17,687 nucleotides of DNA, from contig PLKY01000105.1 of the NCBI GenBank assembly GCA_003140785.1, positions 1-17,687 on the forward strand, given 5' to 3'. The stretch's first letter is position 1; every line of letters starts with the position of its first letter. The notes below the pieces were generated by a model. The model saw only the letters and a program-made list of their open reading frames with translations. It was not told the DNA's origin and did not search any database. Below, piece by piece: positions 1 to 7,829 of the stretch. This DNA is from Acidobacteriaceae bacterium (GTDB lineage Bacteria; Acidobacteriota; Terriglobia; Terriglobales; Acidobacteriaceae). A program made the translations under genes and the position numbers.

Positions 1-984
1 TGGATGACCTGGAAGTGCGCCGTAGTCAACATCCCCTTCGGCGGTGCCAAGGGCGGCGTCATCTGCGATCCCGCCAAGCTGAGCCAGGGCGAACTCGAAC
101 GCATGACCCGCCGCTACACCTCGGAGATTATCGATTTCATTGGGCCGGAAAAGGATGTCCTCGCGCCCGACATGAACACCAACGAGCAAACCATGGCCTG
201 GATCATGGACACCTACTCCATGCACATGGGCCGTACTGTCACCAGCGTAGTTACAGGAAAGCCCTTGAATATCGGCGGCTCCCGGGGCCGCATCGAGGCC
301 ACCGGACGCGGCGTCATGGTTGTCTGCGACGAAAGCCTGCGCTACCTCAACATGACGATCGATGATTGCAGGGTCGTCATTCAGGGATTTGGCAACGTCG
401 GGTCCAACGCCGCGCGCCTGATGATGGAGCATGGATACAAAATCGTCGGAGTCGCTGAGAAAGATGGAGGTCTCTACAACCCGAACGGCATCGACATTCA
501 CCAGCTTGCCGAATACAAGTACCGCAATGGCACCACGCTCGGTTTTCGCGGTGCCGAAGCCACTCCCAGTGAAGAACTCATCGTCACCGATTGCGATCTG
601 CTGATTCCCGCAGCCACCGAGAATGTCATCACCAGCCGCAACGCTGATCGCATTAAGGCGCGCATTATCGTGGAGGGAGCGAACGGCCCCACCACCGCTG
701 TCGCCGATGAAATTCTCGCCGAGAAACGCATCTTCATCGTGCCGGACATTCTCGCCAACTCCGGCGGCGTCACAGCCAGCTATTTTGAATGGGTGCAGGA
801 TCGTCAGGGCTATTTCTGGAAGGAAGCCATCGTCAACGAGCAGCTAGAAACCATCCTGCGCGACAGCTTCGACGACGTGGTGCGGTATGCCGAAGCCCAC
901 AACGTCAACAACCGCATCGCAGCCTACATGCTGGCCATCGATCGCGTAGCGTTCACCATCAAGCAGCGCGGCATCTACGCATAG
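1..984 (+). CDS. gdhA: Glu/Leu/Phe/Val-type glutamate dehydrogenase, C-terminal part (5' end outside window)
   Basis: This enzyme catalyses reversible oxidative deamination of glutamate to 2-oxoglutarate and ammonia with NAD(P), linking nitrogen assimilation to the TCA cycle in the cytoplasm. The frame is open from base 1 to a TAG at 982-984, so roughly the first 95-100 residues of a usual protein of about 420 are missing. Counting from the methionine at base 4, the substrate-binding lysine K4 and catalytic lysine K16 (in PFGGAKGG) are spaced exactly 12 apart, as in the hexameric GDH family. The catalytic aspartate is D56 (in APDM). The dinucleotide fold follows with GFGNVG at 128-133, and the C-terminal helix (RIAAYMLAIDRVAF) is typical. 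Cofactor preference cannot be decided. No frameshift is seen. The next gene is convergent on the other strand, 410 bases away. Confidence 0.95.
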   Translation, partial: WMTWKCAVVNIPFGGAKGGVICDPAKLSQGELERMTRRYTSEIIDFIGPEKDVLAPDMNTNEQTMAWIMDTYSMHMGRTVTSVVTGKPLNIGGSRGRIEATGRGVMVVCDESLRYLNMTIDDCRVVIQGFGNVGSNAARLMMEHGYKIVGVAEKDGGLYNPNGIDIHQLAEYKYRNGTTLGFRGAEATPSEELIVTDCDLLIPAATENVITSRNADRIKARIIVEGANGPTTAVADEILAEKRIFIVPDILANSGGVTASYFEWVQDRQGYFWKEAIVNEQLETILRDSFDDVVRYAEAHNVNNRIAAYMLAIDRVAFTIKQRGIYA

Positions 985-1395
985 GTACTTTCCTGTCGTC
1001 CGTCGCTGATTCGAGGATATAGAACCAAGAGGGACCCCCGGACTCTGGGCGGAAGTTTTTTTCATGGCGCTAGCGACATTTATTCGCTGCAAAGTCCTCT
1101 CGGGAAAGGGCTTAACCGCAGAGTCCTCTCGGAGAAGGAGTTGAGAGGCTGCCATCAGGATGCCAGTGATCGTTCGCATGGTGTCCGACTCTATTGTGGC
1201 GAAAGATGAGAGAAAATACGTAATGGACTTTCGCGGGTCTCAAATCGAGACCGGTAGTCCTTCATGATCGCGGGAAGTTGTTCATGTATCAACTCGATGG
1301 TAATTGCCGATCCACACCGCTGGAATTTCGCGAGTCGCGATGGCGTCGATGTGCGATCAAAACGCTTTGCATGTACCAAGCCAATGCATGCCCTG
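985..1395. other. Intergenic region between convergent genes; imperfect tandem repeat, hairpin and T-tract, no gene recognised
   Basis: Both flanking genes end here, so this is a 3' region for both. A run of seven T at 1056-1062 follows a G/C-rich stretch with only a weak possible stem, a candidate end for the dehydrogenase transcript. An 11-base element (AGTCCTCTCGG) occurs at 1093-1103 and 1122-1132, with period 29 and degenerate similarity across the rest of the unit. A perfect 6-bp stem with 5-base loop lies at 1236-1252 (GGTCTC/GAGACC), without a T-run on either side. Short open frames here have no Shine-Dalgarno site and no recognisable protein features. Confidence 0.5.
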
Positions 1396-3609
1396 CTAGT
1401 GTGCGCTGCCGCGGAAATTCCTGATCAGAACGGCATCTGTTGTTTCCGTGCCGCGAGAGAGAGCCAGCCGTCCATCGCGGGACCATTGGAAGTTGAAGAG
1501 CTTGCCGGAGGCAAAATGCGTGATAGGCGTTGCCGGTCCGCCCGCCACAGGCTGCTGCCATATGTTGCCCACTCCATTCACGTCGTTGATAAAAGAAACG
1601 GCCCGGCCATCCGGTGTCCAAGCCAGGGGCGGAGGTGTGGCAGTCTCAGGCAATTGGAAGACTCTGGCTGGCGGCCCTCCCGCAAGGGGAATAATTGCCA
1701 GGCTCGCGGGGTGGTTCGGCTGTGAAATATACGAACAGGCGATCCATTTGCCGTCTGGCGATACGGATGGATAGTCGGCGTCGTAGTCCGTCAACTTGAT
1801 TGCCGGACCGCCCTGGCTTGAAACCTTCATCAGAACGGATTTGTCGCCTTGCACACTGGCGTAGACCACCCACTGGCCGTCGGGTGTAATCGAGGGAGGA
1901 AAGTCCTGGGTTCCATTCGTCAAGCGCTTCTCGTTGCTGCCGTTCATGTCCATGCGCCATATGTTGGCCCTGTCGTGTTCGGACCAGCGAGTGACCGCGA
2001 TGAAATCGCCGCGAGGCGACAGAGCAGGATTCGAAAAGCGACCGGATTCCGAATCAGTAAGGCTGAGCCGCCGCGGATTTGAACCGTTGCTATCGGTTTC
2101 CATGAGCTCAGAGCCGCGTTCGAATACCGACGGGTAGACAATCTTTCCATCCGGCGTCCATCCCAGACCTTCAACGCCCTCATAGTTCTGATTCTCGGTG
2201 CTCAAGGGCCGCGCCTCCGATCGGTTGGATCCGCTGCCTGGGGCGAGGATTTGGATGTTGCTCAGGGTCAGGTTCTGCACGGTAAGCAGGGCCTTGCCGT
2301 CGGCGGTGGCGCGTACTGTTATGTAGCTGGAAAGATCGTGCGAAATGGGATGAGTCTTGCCGTCAGATAGAGAGATTTCGGCGATCTGACGAAGCGTCGA
2401 CCCAGCGAGCTGACCGACCGCGATCAGATCGCGGCCCGGCGGCAAATTCCAGACGTCGTCGATATTCGTCCACCGATCCCCTCGAAGCTGCTGAGCCGTT
2501 CCGCCGCCCGCCGAGATGACCATCAAATCCGATTGCAAAGGATAAACCAGCGACCTTCCATCGGGTGTCCAGGCGACTCGATTGAAGTGGATGCCAGGTG
2601 CATCGTAGGTCGCCAGGGTCTTCTGGCCCGAGCCATCAATGGAGGCGGTCACAATGCTGTCCTTGCCGTGCGTGACCAGTGTGCTGCGAACGAAGGCGAT
2701 CGTGCGTCCATCAGGGGAAATGGCCGGCGCGCCGGAAATGCCATCCAGTACCTTGATTTGGCTGCCACCAAGAAACGGCACCCGGTAGAGCTCGCCCCCA
2801 GGTCCGAGGAGTTCCTTGCGGACGAAGTAGACATAGTTGCCATCGGGAGAAAAAGCCAGGCCTGGGCTTTTGAATGTTCCCAATGAAGCAAGCTGCAAAA
2901 CTCGATCCGTGGCCAGCTGTTTCAGCCACAGACTCTGCTCACCCCCTGTTTCTCGCACGTAGGCCACATAGTTGCCATCGGGCGAGATGTCGGCGGATTG
3001 AACATCCCCGCTCCTGGTCACTCGATTCAGTTCCAACTCGGCTTGAGGAACAGCTCGATGATAAAGAAAGAATGGGATGCATAGGGCAAGGACGGCCGCA
3101 ACGGCTGACGCAATGGCGATTGTTCTCGCGGTCTTAGCTGGTCTGGAATCCTGGTGGCCTGCCGCACTTGCTCTAAGACTAGGCACATCCGGCCACGCCG
3201 TCTCTTTCAACGCGATTGAGCCTTCGTCGCTATCCAGTGTTTGGTGTTGCGGAATCGTATCCGACAGGGATTGGACGGGCGCTTCGATTTCGGAAACCTC
3301 GGCGATGAAGCGATAGCCGCTCCCGATGACAGTCTCGATATATTTGGGCGCTGCCGGATCGTCGCCGAGCTGGCTGCGCAATTGGTTCATCGCGGTGTTG
3401 ATCCCGGTGATGACGTCGACCGTTTTTGCATCAGTCCACAAGCAAGCAGCGATTTCCTCGCGGGAAACGAGCTCGCCGTGCCGTTTGACGAGAAGCAACA
3501 GCAGGCGGATGCGCGACGCAGGAAGCCTGAGCCGAATGCCGCGTCTGCGCAGTTGCTGCTGAGCAGGGTCCAACTCGAAGGGGCCGAACCCGAATGTTTT
3601 GGCTTTCAT
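1396..3609 (-). CDS. Winged-helix DNA-binding regulator fused to a TolB/PD40-type beta-propeller (membrane-anchored)
   Basis: This is a likely one-component transmembrane regulator. An OmpR/CadC-type winged helix (about residues 8-105 of 737, ending in the classic IETVIGSGYRF wing) is joined by a linker to one membrane helix (about 161-184). That leads to a C-terminal extracytoplasmic domain built of repeated PD40/TolB-like blades. Each blade carries SPDG or TPDG followed by a beta-strand (for example SPDGNYVAYV, SPDGRTIAFV, TPDGQWVVYA, SPDGKWIACS). Such fusions are expanded in Acidobacteriota, and their ligands are mostly unknown. The ATG at 3609 was chosen; a TTG two codons upstream (3615) is the alternative, and neither has a strong ribosome site. 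Upstream, three direct repeats (3692-3723) and a TATAAG box suggest autoregulation. The function of the propeller (peptide, sugar or protein binding) is not shown by the sequence. Confidence 0.88.
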   Translation of the reverse strand: MKAKTFGFGPFELDPAQQQLRRRGIRLRLPASRIRLLLLLVKRHGELVSREEIAACLWTDAKTVDVITGINTAMNQLRSQLGDDPAAPKYIETVIGSGYRFIAEVSEIEAPVQSLSDTIPQHQTLDSDEGSIALKETAWPDVPSLRASAAGHQDSRPAKTARTIAIASAVAAVLALCIPFFLYHRAVPQAELELNRVTRSGDVQSADISPDGNYVAYVRETGGEQSLWLKQLATDRVLQLASLGTFKSPGLAFSPDGNYVYFVRKELLGPGGELYRVPFLGGSQIKVLDGISGAPAISPDGRTIAFVRSTLVTHGKDSIVTASIDGSGQKTLATYDAPGIHFNRVAWTPDGRSLVYPLQSDLMVISAGGGTAQQLRGDRWTNIDDVWNLPPGRDLIAVGQLAGSTLRQIAEISLSDGKTHPISHDLSSYITVRATADGKALLTVQNLTLSNIQILAPGSGSNRSEARPLSTENQNYEGVEGLGWTPDGKIVYPSVFERGSELMETDSNGSNPRRLSLTDSESGRFSNPALSPRGDFIAVTRWSEHDRANIWRMDMNGSNEKRLTNGTQDFPPSITPDGQWVVYASVQGDKSVLMKVSSQGGPAIKLTDYDADYPSVSPDGKWIACSYISQPNHPASLAIIPLAGGPPARVFQLPETATPPPLAWTPDGRAVSFINDVNGVGNIWQQPVAGGPATPITHFASGKLFNFQWSRDGRLALSRGTETTDAVLIRNFRGSAH

Positions 3610-3663
3610 TGGCAACCGACCCGGACCGGGATCTGCGAGGGAAGATACCGAGGAACTCCGAGA

Positions 3664-3723
3664 CTTATAAGAGTATCAAAATCAGTAATCTCGATCTTAA
3701 TACCGATTTTATGTCGATTTTAT
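3664..3723 (-). promoter_or_regulatory. Candidate operator (three direct repeats) and -10 box for the winged-helix/propeller gene
   Basis: Read on the minus strand, ATAAAATCG occurs at 3723-3715 and 3712-3704, followed by the variant ATTAAGATCG at 3701-3692. The units are spaced about 11 bases apart, one helical turn, which is the arrangement bound by OmpR/PhoB-type winged helices in head-to-tail order. A TATAAG hexamer lies at 3669-3664 (five of six matches to TATAAT), with no recognisable -35. The innermost repeat sits roughly where a -35 would be, as in activator-dependent promoters. Transcription would start near 3657, about 48 bases before the ATG. The repeats are seen directly; the binding partner is inferred. 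Confidence 0.5.
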
Positions 3724-4017
3724 ATGGGAACCCTAGCCCTTGTGAGCCGGCTAACGATAAAGTCCGCAATGTAAATCTGCTTCATCGATTCATCCACTTA
3801 CCCCGAGGCGTGCATTGCTTTCTCCCCGGCGCGCCTGGAATCAGGTTTCCATCAGCGATCAATAGTGCGCGGGTTTGAGGTCAGCTCAACGGGTCATTGA
3901 AGACAACGCCCTAATAGCTCGCAGACTGTCCCTTCTTTCGGGCACCGGAGATTGAACTATGGGTATTTGTTGCCCTCGCAACCTCGTGTTTTTAAGTATC
4001 CCAAGGAGAGAAAGTTC
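3724..4017. other. Rest of the divergent intergenic region, no gene recognised
   Basis: Together with 3610-3723 this makes a 408-base divergent region. The left half is strikingly AT-rich compared with its surroundings and holds the repeats described separately. The right half contains a small hairpin (GTTGC, loop CCTC, GCAAC at 3969-3982), followed by a short T-rich stretch and then the AAGGAG ribosome site of the next gene. A frame open from 3952 into that gene is an upstream extension, not a separate gene. No clear sigma-70 promoter for the rightward gene was identified. Confidence 0.4.
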
Positions 4018-4863
4018 ATGAAACTACGCGTCATTTCCCCGGTCCCCCTCTGTCTTTTGTTTGCAGGCCTGACCCTCAGCCCGGCTCCTGCGGCCCTGGC
4101 GCAACAGGAGGCCGGCCAGACTCACAGTCCCAGCAAGTACCTCTACCTGAGCAATGTGGAACTCAAACCCGAACAGTCCAGTGCCTACGCAAAGCTTGAG
4201 GGCGAAGAGGTCGATGTCCTGCGCGCGGCCAACGCTCCGAGTCACTACCTCGCCATGTGGTCCATTACCGGCGGCACCCGTGTTGTCTACATGCACGGCT
4301 TTGAGTCTTTTGCCGACCTACAAAAGCATCACGACGAAACGCAGGCCATGTCGAAACTTCAGGACACGCTCAAGGCAGACGATGCCCAGGAGGCCTCCCT
4401 GATCGCTGACCGAAAAAGCAGCATTTACTCCTATGAGAAGGACCTCAGCCTCGGCACGCCAATCGACCTCTCGAAGATGCGGTTCATGCGCATTCTTCTC
4501 TTTCACGTCCGCTCCGGGCATGACGAGGATTTTGAGCATGTGGTGAAGCTCTTCGTCAAGGCGTATCAGTCGTCGATTCCCGAAGCGCGTTGGGCGATGT
4601 TCGAGAAAATGTACGGTGTCGGCAGCGATAACACGTATATCCTCGTCACGCCCATGGAATCTCTCTCGACGGTGGACGACATGCACGACAATAGCAAGAA
4701 GTTCCGCGACGCCGTAGGCGAAGATCAGCTTCACGCGTTGCGCAGTGGTTTGGATGCCGCCGTCGAATCCTCCGAGGCCGATCTGTTCGCATTCGGCGCC
4801 AAAATCAGCTATGTGCCTGATTCGTGGCTCAGCTCTTCGCCTGACTTTTGGGGCAAAAAATAA
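4018..4863 (+). CDS. Secreted protein of unknown function, two apparent alpha+beta repeats
   Basis: I do not recognise a named family. The ATG at 4018 is preceded by AAGGAG (4003-4008, 9-base spacing). It begins a clear signal peptide of about 28 residues: basic MKLR, a hydrophobic core, and ALA just before QQ. The frame is open further upstream to 3952, but that would bury the signal peptide. The mature part seems to hold two similar units (about 40-115 and 155-235). Each starts with a strand (YLYLSNVEL / RFMRILLFHV) and continues with a helix, a strand ending in a short polar turn, and a further helix. That pattern resembles dimeric alpha/beta-barrel (ferredoxin-like) domains such as the ABM or NIPSNAP type. 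This is a structural guess from the repeat, not a family match. Length is 281 residues. No catalytic motif is visible. A strong hairpin follows 28 bases after the stop. Confidence 0.8.
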   Translation: MKLRVISPVPLCLLFAGLTLSPAPAALAQQEAGQTHSPSKYLYLSNVELKPEQSSAYAKLEGEEVDVLRAANAPSHYLAMWSITGGTRVVYMHGFESFADLQKHHDETQAMSKLQDTLKADDAQEASLIADRKSSIYSYEKDLSLGTPIDLSKMRFMRILLFHVRSGHDEDFEHVVKLFVKAYQSSIPEARWAMFEKMYGVGSDNTYILVTPMESLSTVDDMHDNSKKFRDAVGEDQLHALRSGLDAAVESSEADLFAFGAKISYVPDSWLSSSPDFWGKK

Positions 4864-4890
4864 ACAGCCTCACCCGTCAATCCTCAGGCA

Positions 4891-4922
4891 GGAAGGCCCA
4901 TTCGCGTAAGTATGGGCCTTCT
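4891..4922 (+). terminator. Hairpin terminator after the secreted-protein gene
   Basis: A perfect 10-bp stem (GAAGGCCCAT at 4892-4901 with ATGGGCCTTC at 4912-4921) closes a 10-base loop, and it can be lengthened by one G-U pair. The 3' side runs into CTTCTTCC rather than a clean T-run, so termination efficiency is uncertain. Its position 28 bases after the stop codon supports the role. Confidence 0.6.
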
Positions 4923-5200
4923 TCCAATCGCTCAATAGGAATGGCCGTGCCCTCATAACGTATATCCATCCAATGACGGGCCGGAGGGTGGCCCTCATGA
5001 AACTCCCAGGAAGCGGAGTGCCATAAGCCCTAATCTGCCAACTATCCCGAAGCTTAACCGCTAATCCGACAACTGCTTACCCGGCGGTATCCTTTTCAGC
5101 AACATTTCAGCACCCCAAAATGCCGGAAAGCTTGCGAACGGCCATTCTCCACTGGGCGCGCTGTGACTGTAGCTTGATCGAAGGCATTCGGGCCGATTGA
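4923..5200. other. Intergenic region with no recognised gene
   Basis: This is the space between the ends of two convergent genes. One short inverted repeat (GGGCC, 7-base loop, GGCCC, 4979-4995) is present. A 67-codon open frame on the minus strand spanning 5061-5264 overlaps the end of the phosphatase gene. It has no ribosome site, signal or motif, and is not called. Confidence 0.4.
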
Positions 5201-6595
5201 TCACATAATGCCGACGAAGTCGCACACTAGCGCCGTCAGATCGTCTTCCTGCGACGTGGCCCACCGCTGCACGTCCGCGATAATCCGCTCAACAGCGTCA
5301 GCAGGGGCAAGTGCAGCGGTATTCCGTAGCGCCGTCGCCAGCGATTCTTCCCCAAACAGTCGTCCCTCTCCATCTTTCGCTTCCAAGAGCCCGTCGGTAT
5401 AAAGCAGAAGCCTGTCGCCTCGCTCCAGCGTCATCGACTTCTCCGTGTAGGTCGCAGTGTCAGCCGCCGCCAGCAGCAACCCGTTCTCTGCGATCTCGAT
5501 CACGCGTCCATTCCGCAATAGCAGCATCGCAGGATGCCCCGCCGCAGCATACCGCAGCTCCCGTGCCTGCGCATCCAGATAGACAAAAGCCGCCGTAACA
5601 TACTGCCCCAGCGTGTTCCCGCACAGCGCATCGTTCATCCCCGCCAGCAGCCTGGCCGGGTGCGCTGTCTGGTCCCGTTGAGAGGTAGCCGCCATCTTGA
5701 CCATCGACGCAATCAGAGCCGCCGGAACCCCATGGCCCGACACGTCGGCAATCAGCAGCCCTACGTGACGCGCGTCCATCATCAGAAAGTCGTATAAATC
5801 CCCGGCGACCGATGTCATGGGAACATAGCGCGCTGCCACATCGAAGTCAGCGGAAGCAGGGAACTCGCCGGGAAGAATCGAGAGCTGAATGTTGCGCGCA
5901 ACTTCGAGCTCCTTTTGAATCTCACCTAGCTGCTGATCGCGCTCCAGCGTCCGCCGCGCCGCTACATACCCAAGGCAGCCAAGAAGAACCGCGAAGCCGT
6001 ACGGCTCAATGTCGAATCCGAGCCAATTCGCGCCGCCAAAGTTATCCCACAGGGCCAGTGCCACAAAGACGGAAAGCCCGCGTCGCAGCACCACAAAATC
6101 GTGATCGTGCTTCCCGAGCAGGAACGCCCGGACCAATACCCACGGCAGTGCGGCAATCACCAGCACGTTGTTGATCGTGTGCAGCAGCGGCAGCCGCCCA
6201 ACCACAAACACTGCCACAGCCAGACTCAGAAACACGATCGAGAGAATCGCAGTGACAAGCTTGCCGCGCCGTGCCATCAAGCCCGCTGCCTGAAAAAAGA
6301 GAAAAGCCGGTATCGGCACGATGAAATCCACTGCCCATCGCAGCCGGGCAAAAAATTCGTTCCCGGCGAGAGTGACGTGCAAGAGTCCGGTGTCGAACCA
6401 CATGCGCTGTCCGTAGAGAAATGCGAACACCCCCAGCCAGACCAGCAGAGCATCGAAGCGGCGACGAAGCAGGCAGAACGCCCCGGTTACGATTCCCACC
6501 GTGGTAAATGCCGAGCCTAGAAACAGGGCCGGTTCATCGTGATGAAAAATCCGCAGAACTTCACTTGCTGAGAGTCGCGTTTCGTCCAGGAACAT
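5201..6595 (-). CDS. Membrane-anchored SpoIIE/RsbU-type PP2C serine phosphatase
   Basis: This protein phosphatase probably dephosphorylates an STAS-type anti-anti-sigma factor in a partner-switching pathway. The N-terminal 210 or so residues hold about six to seven hydrophobic segments, a putative membrane sensor. A short helical linker with the family signature EVARNIQLSILP (231-242) leads to the PP2C domain. Metal-binding motifs are present: GDLYD (265-269), ADVSGHG (283-289), AGHP (352-355), YTDG (399-402) and the final DD (451-452). The aspartates expected to bind metal are therefore intact. Length (464) fits a full protein. The start is ATG, but no strong Shine-Dalgarno is visible. No anti-sigma kinase or STAS partner lies in the window, so the target must be elsewhere. 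It is divergent from pgsA, with palindromes in between. Confidence 0.92.
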   Translation of the reverse strand: MFLDETRLSASEVLRIFHHDEPALFLGSAFTTVGIVTGAFCLLRRRFDALLVWLGVFAFLYGQRMWFDTGLLHVTLAGNEFFARLRWAVDFIVPIPAFLFFQAAGLMARRGKLVTAILSIVFLSLAVAVFVVGRLPLLHTINNVLVIAALPWVLVRAFLLGKHDHDFVVLRRGLSVFVALALWDNFGGANWLGFDIEPYGFAVLLGCLGYVAARRTLERDQQLGEIQKELEVARNIQLSILPGEFPASADFDVAARYVPMTSVAGDLYDFLMMDARHVGLLIADVSGHGVPAALIASMVKMAATSQRDQTAHPARLLAGMNDALCGNTLGQYVTAAFVYLDAQARELRYAAAGHPAMLLLRNGRVIEIAENGLLLAAADTATYTEKSMTLERGDRLLLYTDGLLEAKDGEGRLFGEESLATALRNTAALAPADAVERIIADVQRWATSQEDDLTALVCDFVGIM

Positions 6596-6713
6596 GGCAG
6601 TTCATCGTACATGATCGAACGAAAGGCACGGTGCGCTGACGCCAATCACGCGCAGCCTCGATGCTCCAGTGCAATAATGGACGCTACAGCGGTTCCACAA
6701 CTGCCGTACCCAG

Positions 6714-6810
6714 AAGCCGCGGCTTTAGAGTGGCTTTTCCCTTAAGGGAAAGCCACCTTGCACGATGCGGGATAGGACACGTAAATTGTGGAATCGCTTT
6801 AACCGGTTAA
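6714..6810. promoter_or_regulatory. Three palindromes in the phosphatase/pgsA divergent region
   Basis: Three inverted repeats lie within about 100 bases between divergent genes. They are AAGCCGCGGCTT (6714-6725), a hairpin of 8 + 3 bp with one bulged T and a TTAA loop (6730-6756, arms GTGGCTTT/AAAGCCAC), and TTAACCGGTTAA (6799-6810). They could be regulator sites, or the middle one a short RNA structure. No sigma-70 promoter is obvious, and no partner is known. Confidence 0.35.
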
Positions 6811-6832
6811 TTCGCCCGGTTTGGCGACGAAT

Positions 6833-7486
6833 GTGAACCTCCCCAATTCCATTACGATGAGCCGGATCGTGATGATCCCGCTGCTGTTGTGGATCCTGTC
6901 GCCGCACTTCCCGTGGCAGGGCCCCTGGGGCCAGGCCGAGATTCTCGCCTCGGTCCTCTTCGTTCTCGCCTCCATTACCGATGGCCTCGACGGCTACCTT
7001 GCCCGCAAGCGCGGGCAAATCACCACCATGGGCATGCTGCTTGACCCACTGGCCGACAAGATTATGGTCACGGCCGCTCTCATTGCCCTCGTCGCCTACA
7101 ACCCTGCCGTGGTCAAGGTCTGGATCGCCGTAGTCATCATCGGCCGCGAGTTTCTCATCTCCGGCCTGCGTTCCATCGCGTCATCGGAAGGCTTCACCAT
7201 CCAGGCGAGCGAACTCGGCAAGCTCAAAACTGTAATTCAGATTGTCTCGGTGGTCTCCGCGATTCTGGCCCATCATTGGTACGACTGGCAGTTCGGTTTG
7301 CTCGTGATCCCGGTGCAGTGGATTGCTGTCGCCGCCATCTACTTCACTGTGCTCGTCTCCACCATCTCCGCGGTCGATTACTTCGTTGGTTTTTGGAAGA
7401 GGATTGATCACGCCTCCAACGATCGCCGCAGCTCCTTCGTTCTCACCCGCAGCAAGACCCCCCCAGCCTCCAGCACCACGCGATGA
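6833..7486 (+). CDS. pgsA: CDP-diacylglycerol-glycerol-3-phosphate 3-phosphatidyltransferase
   Basis: This integral membrane enzyme makes phosphatidylglycerophosphate from CDP-diacylglycerol and glycerol-3-phosphate, the committed step to phosphatidylglycerol and cardiolipin. The complete CDP-alcohol phosphotransferase signature is present. From the chosen start it reads D50-x2-D53-G54-x2-A57-R58-x8-G67-x3-D71-x3-D75, all catalytic positions included. About five to six hydrophobic segments follow. The GTG at 6833 gives the N-terminus MNLPNSITMSR, which is how the family normally begins; a TTG at 6821 would add four residues. Neither has a clear ribosome site. The C-terminal 25 residues (after DHASNDRR) are a polar, Pro/Ser/Thr-rich tail beyond the usual core. 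The toxin-antitoxin pair downstream is 124 bases away and probably separately transcribed. Confidence 0.94.
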   Translation: MNLPNSITMSRIVMIPLLLWILSPHFPWQGPWGQAEILASVLFVLASITDGLDGYLARKRGQITTMGMLLDPLADKIMVTAALIALVAYNPAVVKVWIAVVIIGREFLISGLRSIASSEGFTIQASELGKLKTVIQIVSVVSAILAHHWYDWQFGLLVIPVQWIAVAAIYFTVLVSTISAVDYFVGFWKRIDHASNDRRSSFVLTRSKTPPASSTTR

Positions 7487-7575
7487 GGGAATACCCTTGC
7501 GACTCGTGCGGTATTCGCTTACCCTGTTTCCTGCGGCGAAGTCGCTCGAAATATGAAGCCGCTTTCCTTCCTCTG

Positions 7576-7604
7576 TTGCTTTTGCTCGCGTTCTTTCCTA
7601 TGCT
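7576..7604 (+). promoter_or_regulatory. Candidate promoter of the antitoxin/ParE pair, close to the ATG
   Basis: TTGCTT (7576-7581) and TATGCT (7599-7604) are separated by 17 bases. Only six bases lie between the -10 and the ATG at 7611, and no Shine-Dalgarno site is seen, so the transcript would start at or next to the start codon. Matches to consensus are partial (three and four of six). Confidence 0.35.
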
Positions 7605-7610
7605 CGACAC

Positions 7611-7829
7611 ATGGATTTACTTACCCATGACGAGCTTGTGCGTCTAACCCCGCTGGAGCGTCTTGCGTTAATCGCGCAGCTTTGGGATAGCTTGGAAGAC
7701 AGCCAGCTTCCGCTGACAGCCCCGCAGCAGGACGAGCTTGACCGCCGCATTGCAATGCTCGACCAGGACCGGAGCGAGGGCATCAGTTGGGCGGCTTTGA
7801 AGGCCGAGCTTGAGCAACGTTGCCCGTAG
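7611..7829 (+). CDS. Antitoxin of a ParE/RelE-type pair (TIGR02574-like addiction module component)
   Basis: A 72-residue acidic protein matches the family of short antitoxins whose hallmark is a segment of the form LTPLERLALIAQLWDSL (12-28 here), followed by a linker ending in E-rich helices. It would neutralise the toxin encoded immediately downstream by wrapping around it. These proteins usually lack an obvious DNA-binding domain. Start is ATG, with no ribosome site in front and a candidate -10 only six bases upstream. Its TAG stop shares one base with the GTG chosen for the toxin, indicating translational coupling. Gene order (antitoxin first) is usual. Confidence 0.85.
   Translation: MDLLTHDELVRLTPLERLALIAQLWDSLEDSQLPLTAPQQDELDRRIAMLDQDRSEGISWAALKAELEQRCP

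Noticed and set aside
1191..1379. 62-codon minus-strand frame downstream of the propeller gene
   Set aside because: There is no Shine-Dalgarno site and no recognisable feature. It lies in the intergenic 3' region.
3952..4017. Upstream extension of the secreted-protein gene
   Set aside because: It would add 22 residues before a complete signal peptide, and the ATG at 4018 carries the AAGGAG site.
5061..5264. 67-codon minus-strand frame beside the phosphatase gene
   Set aside because: It overlaps the phosphatase 3' end and has no ribosome site, motif or signal.
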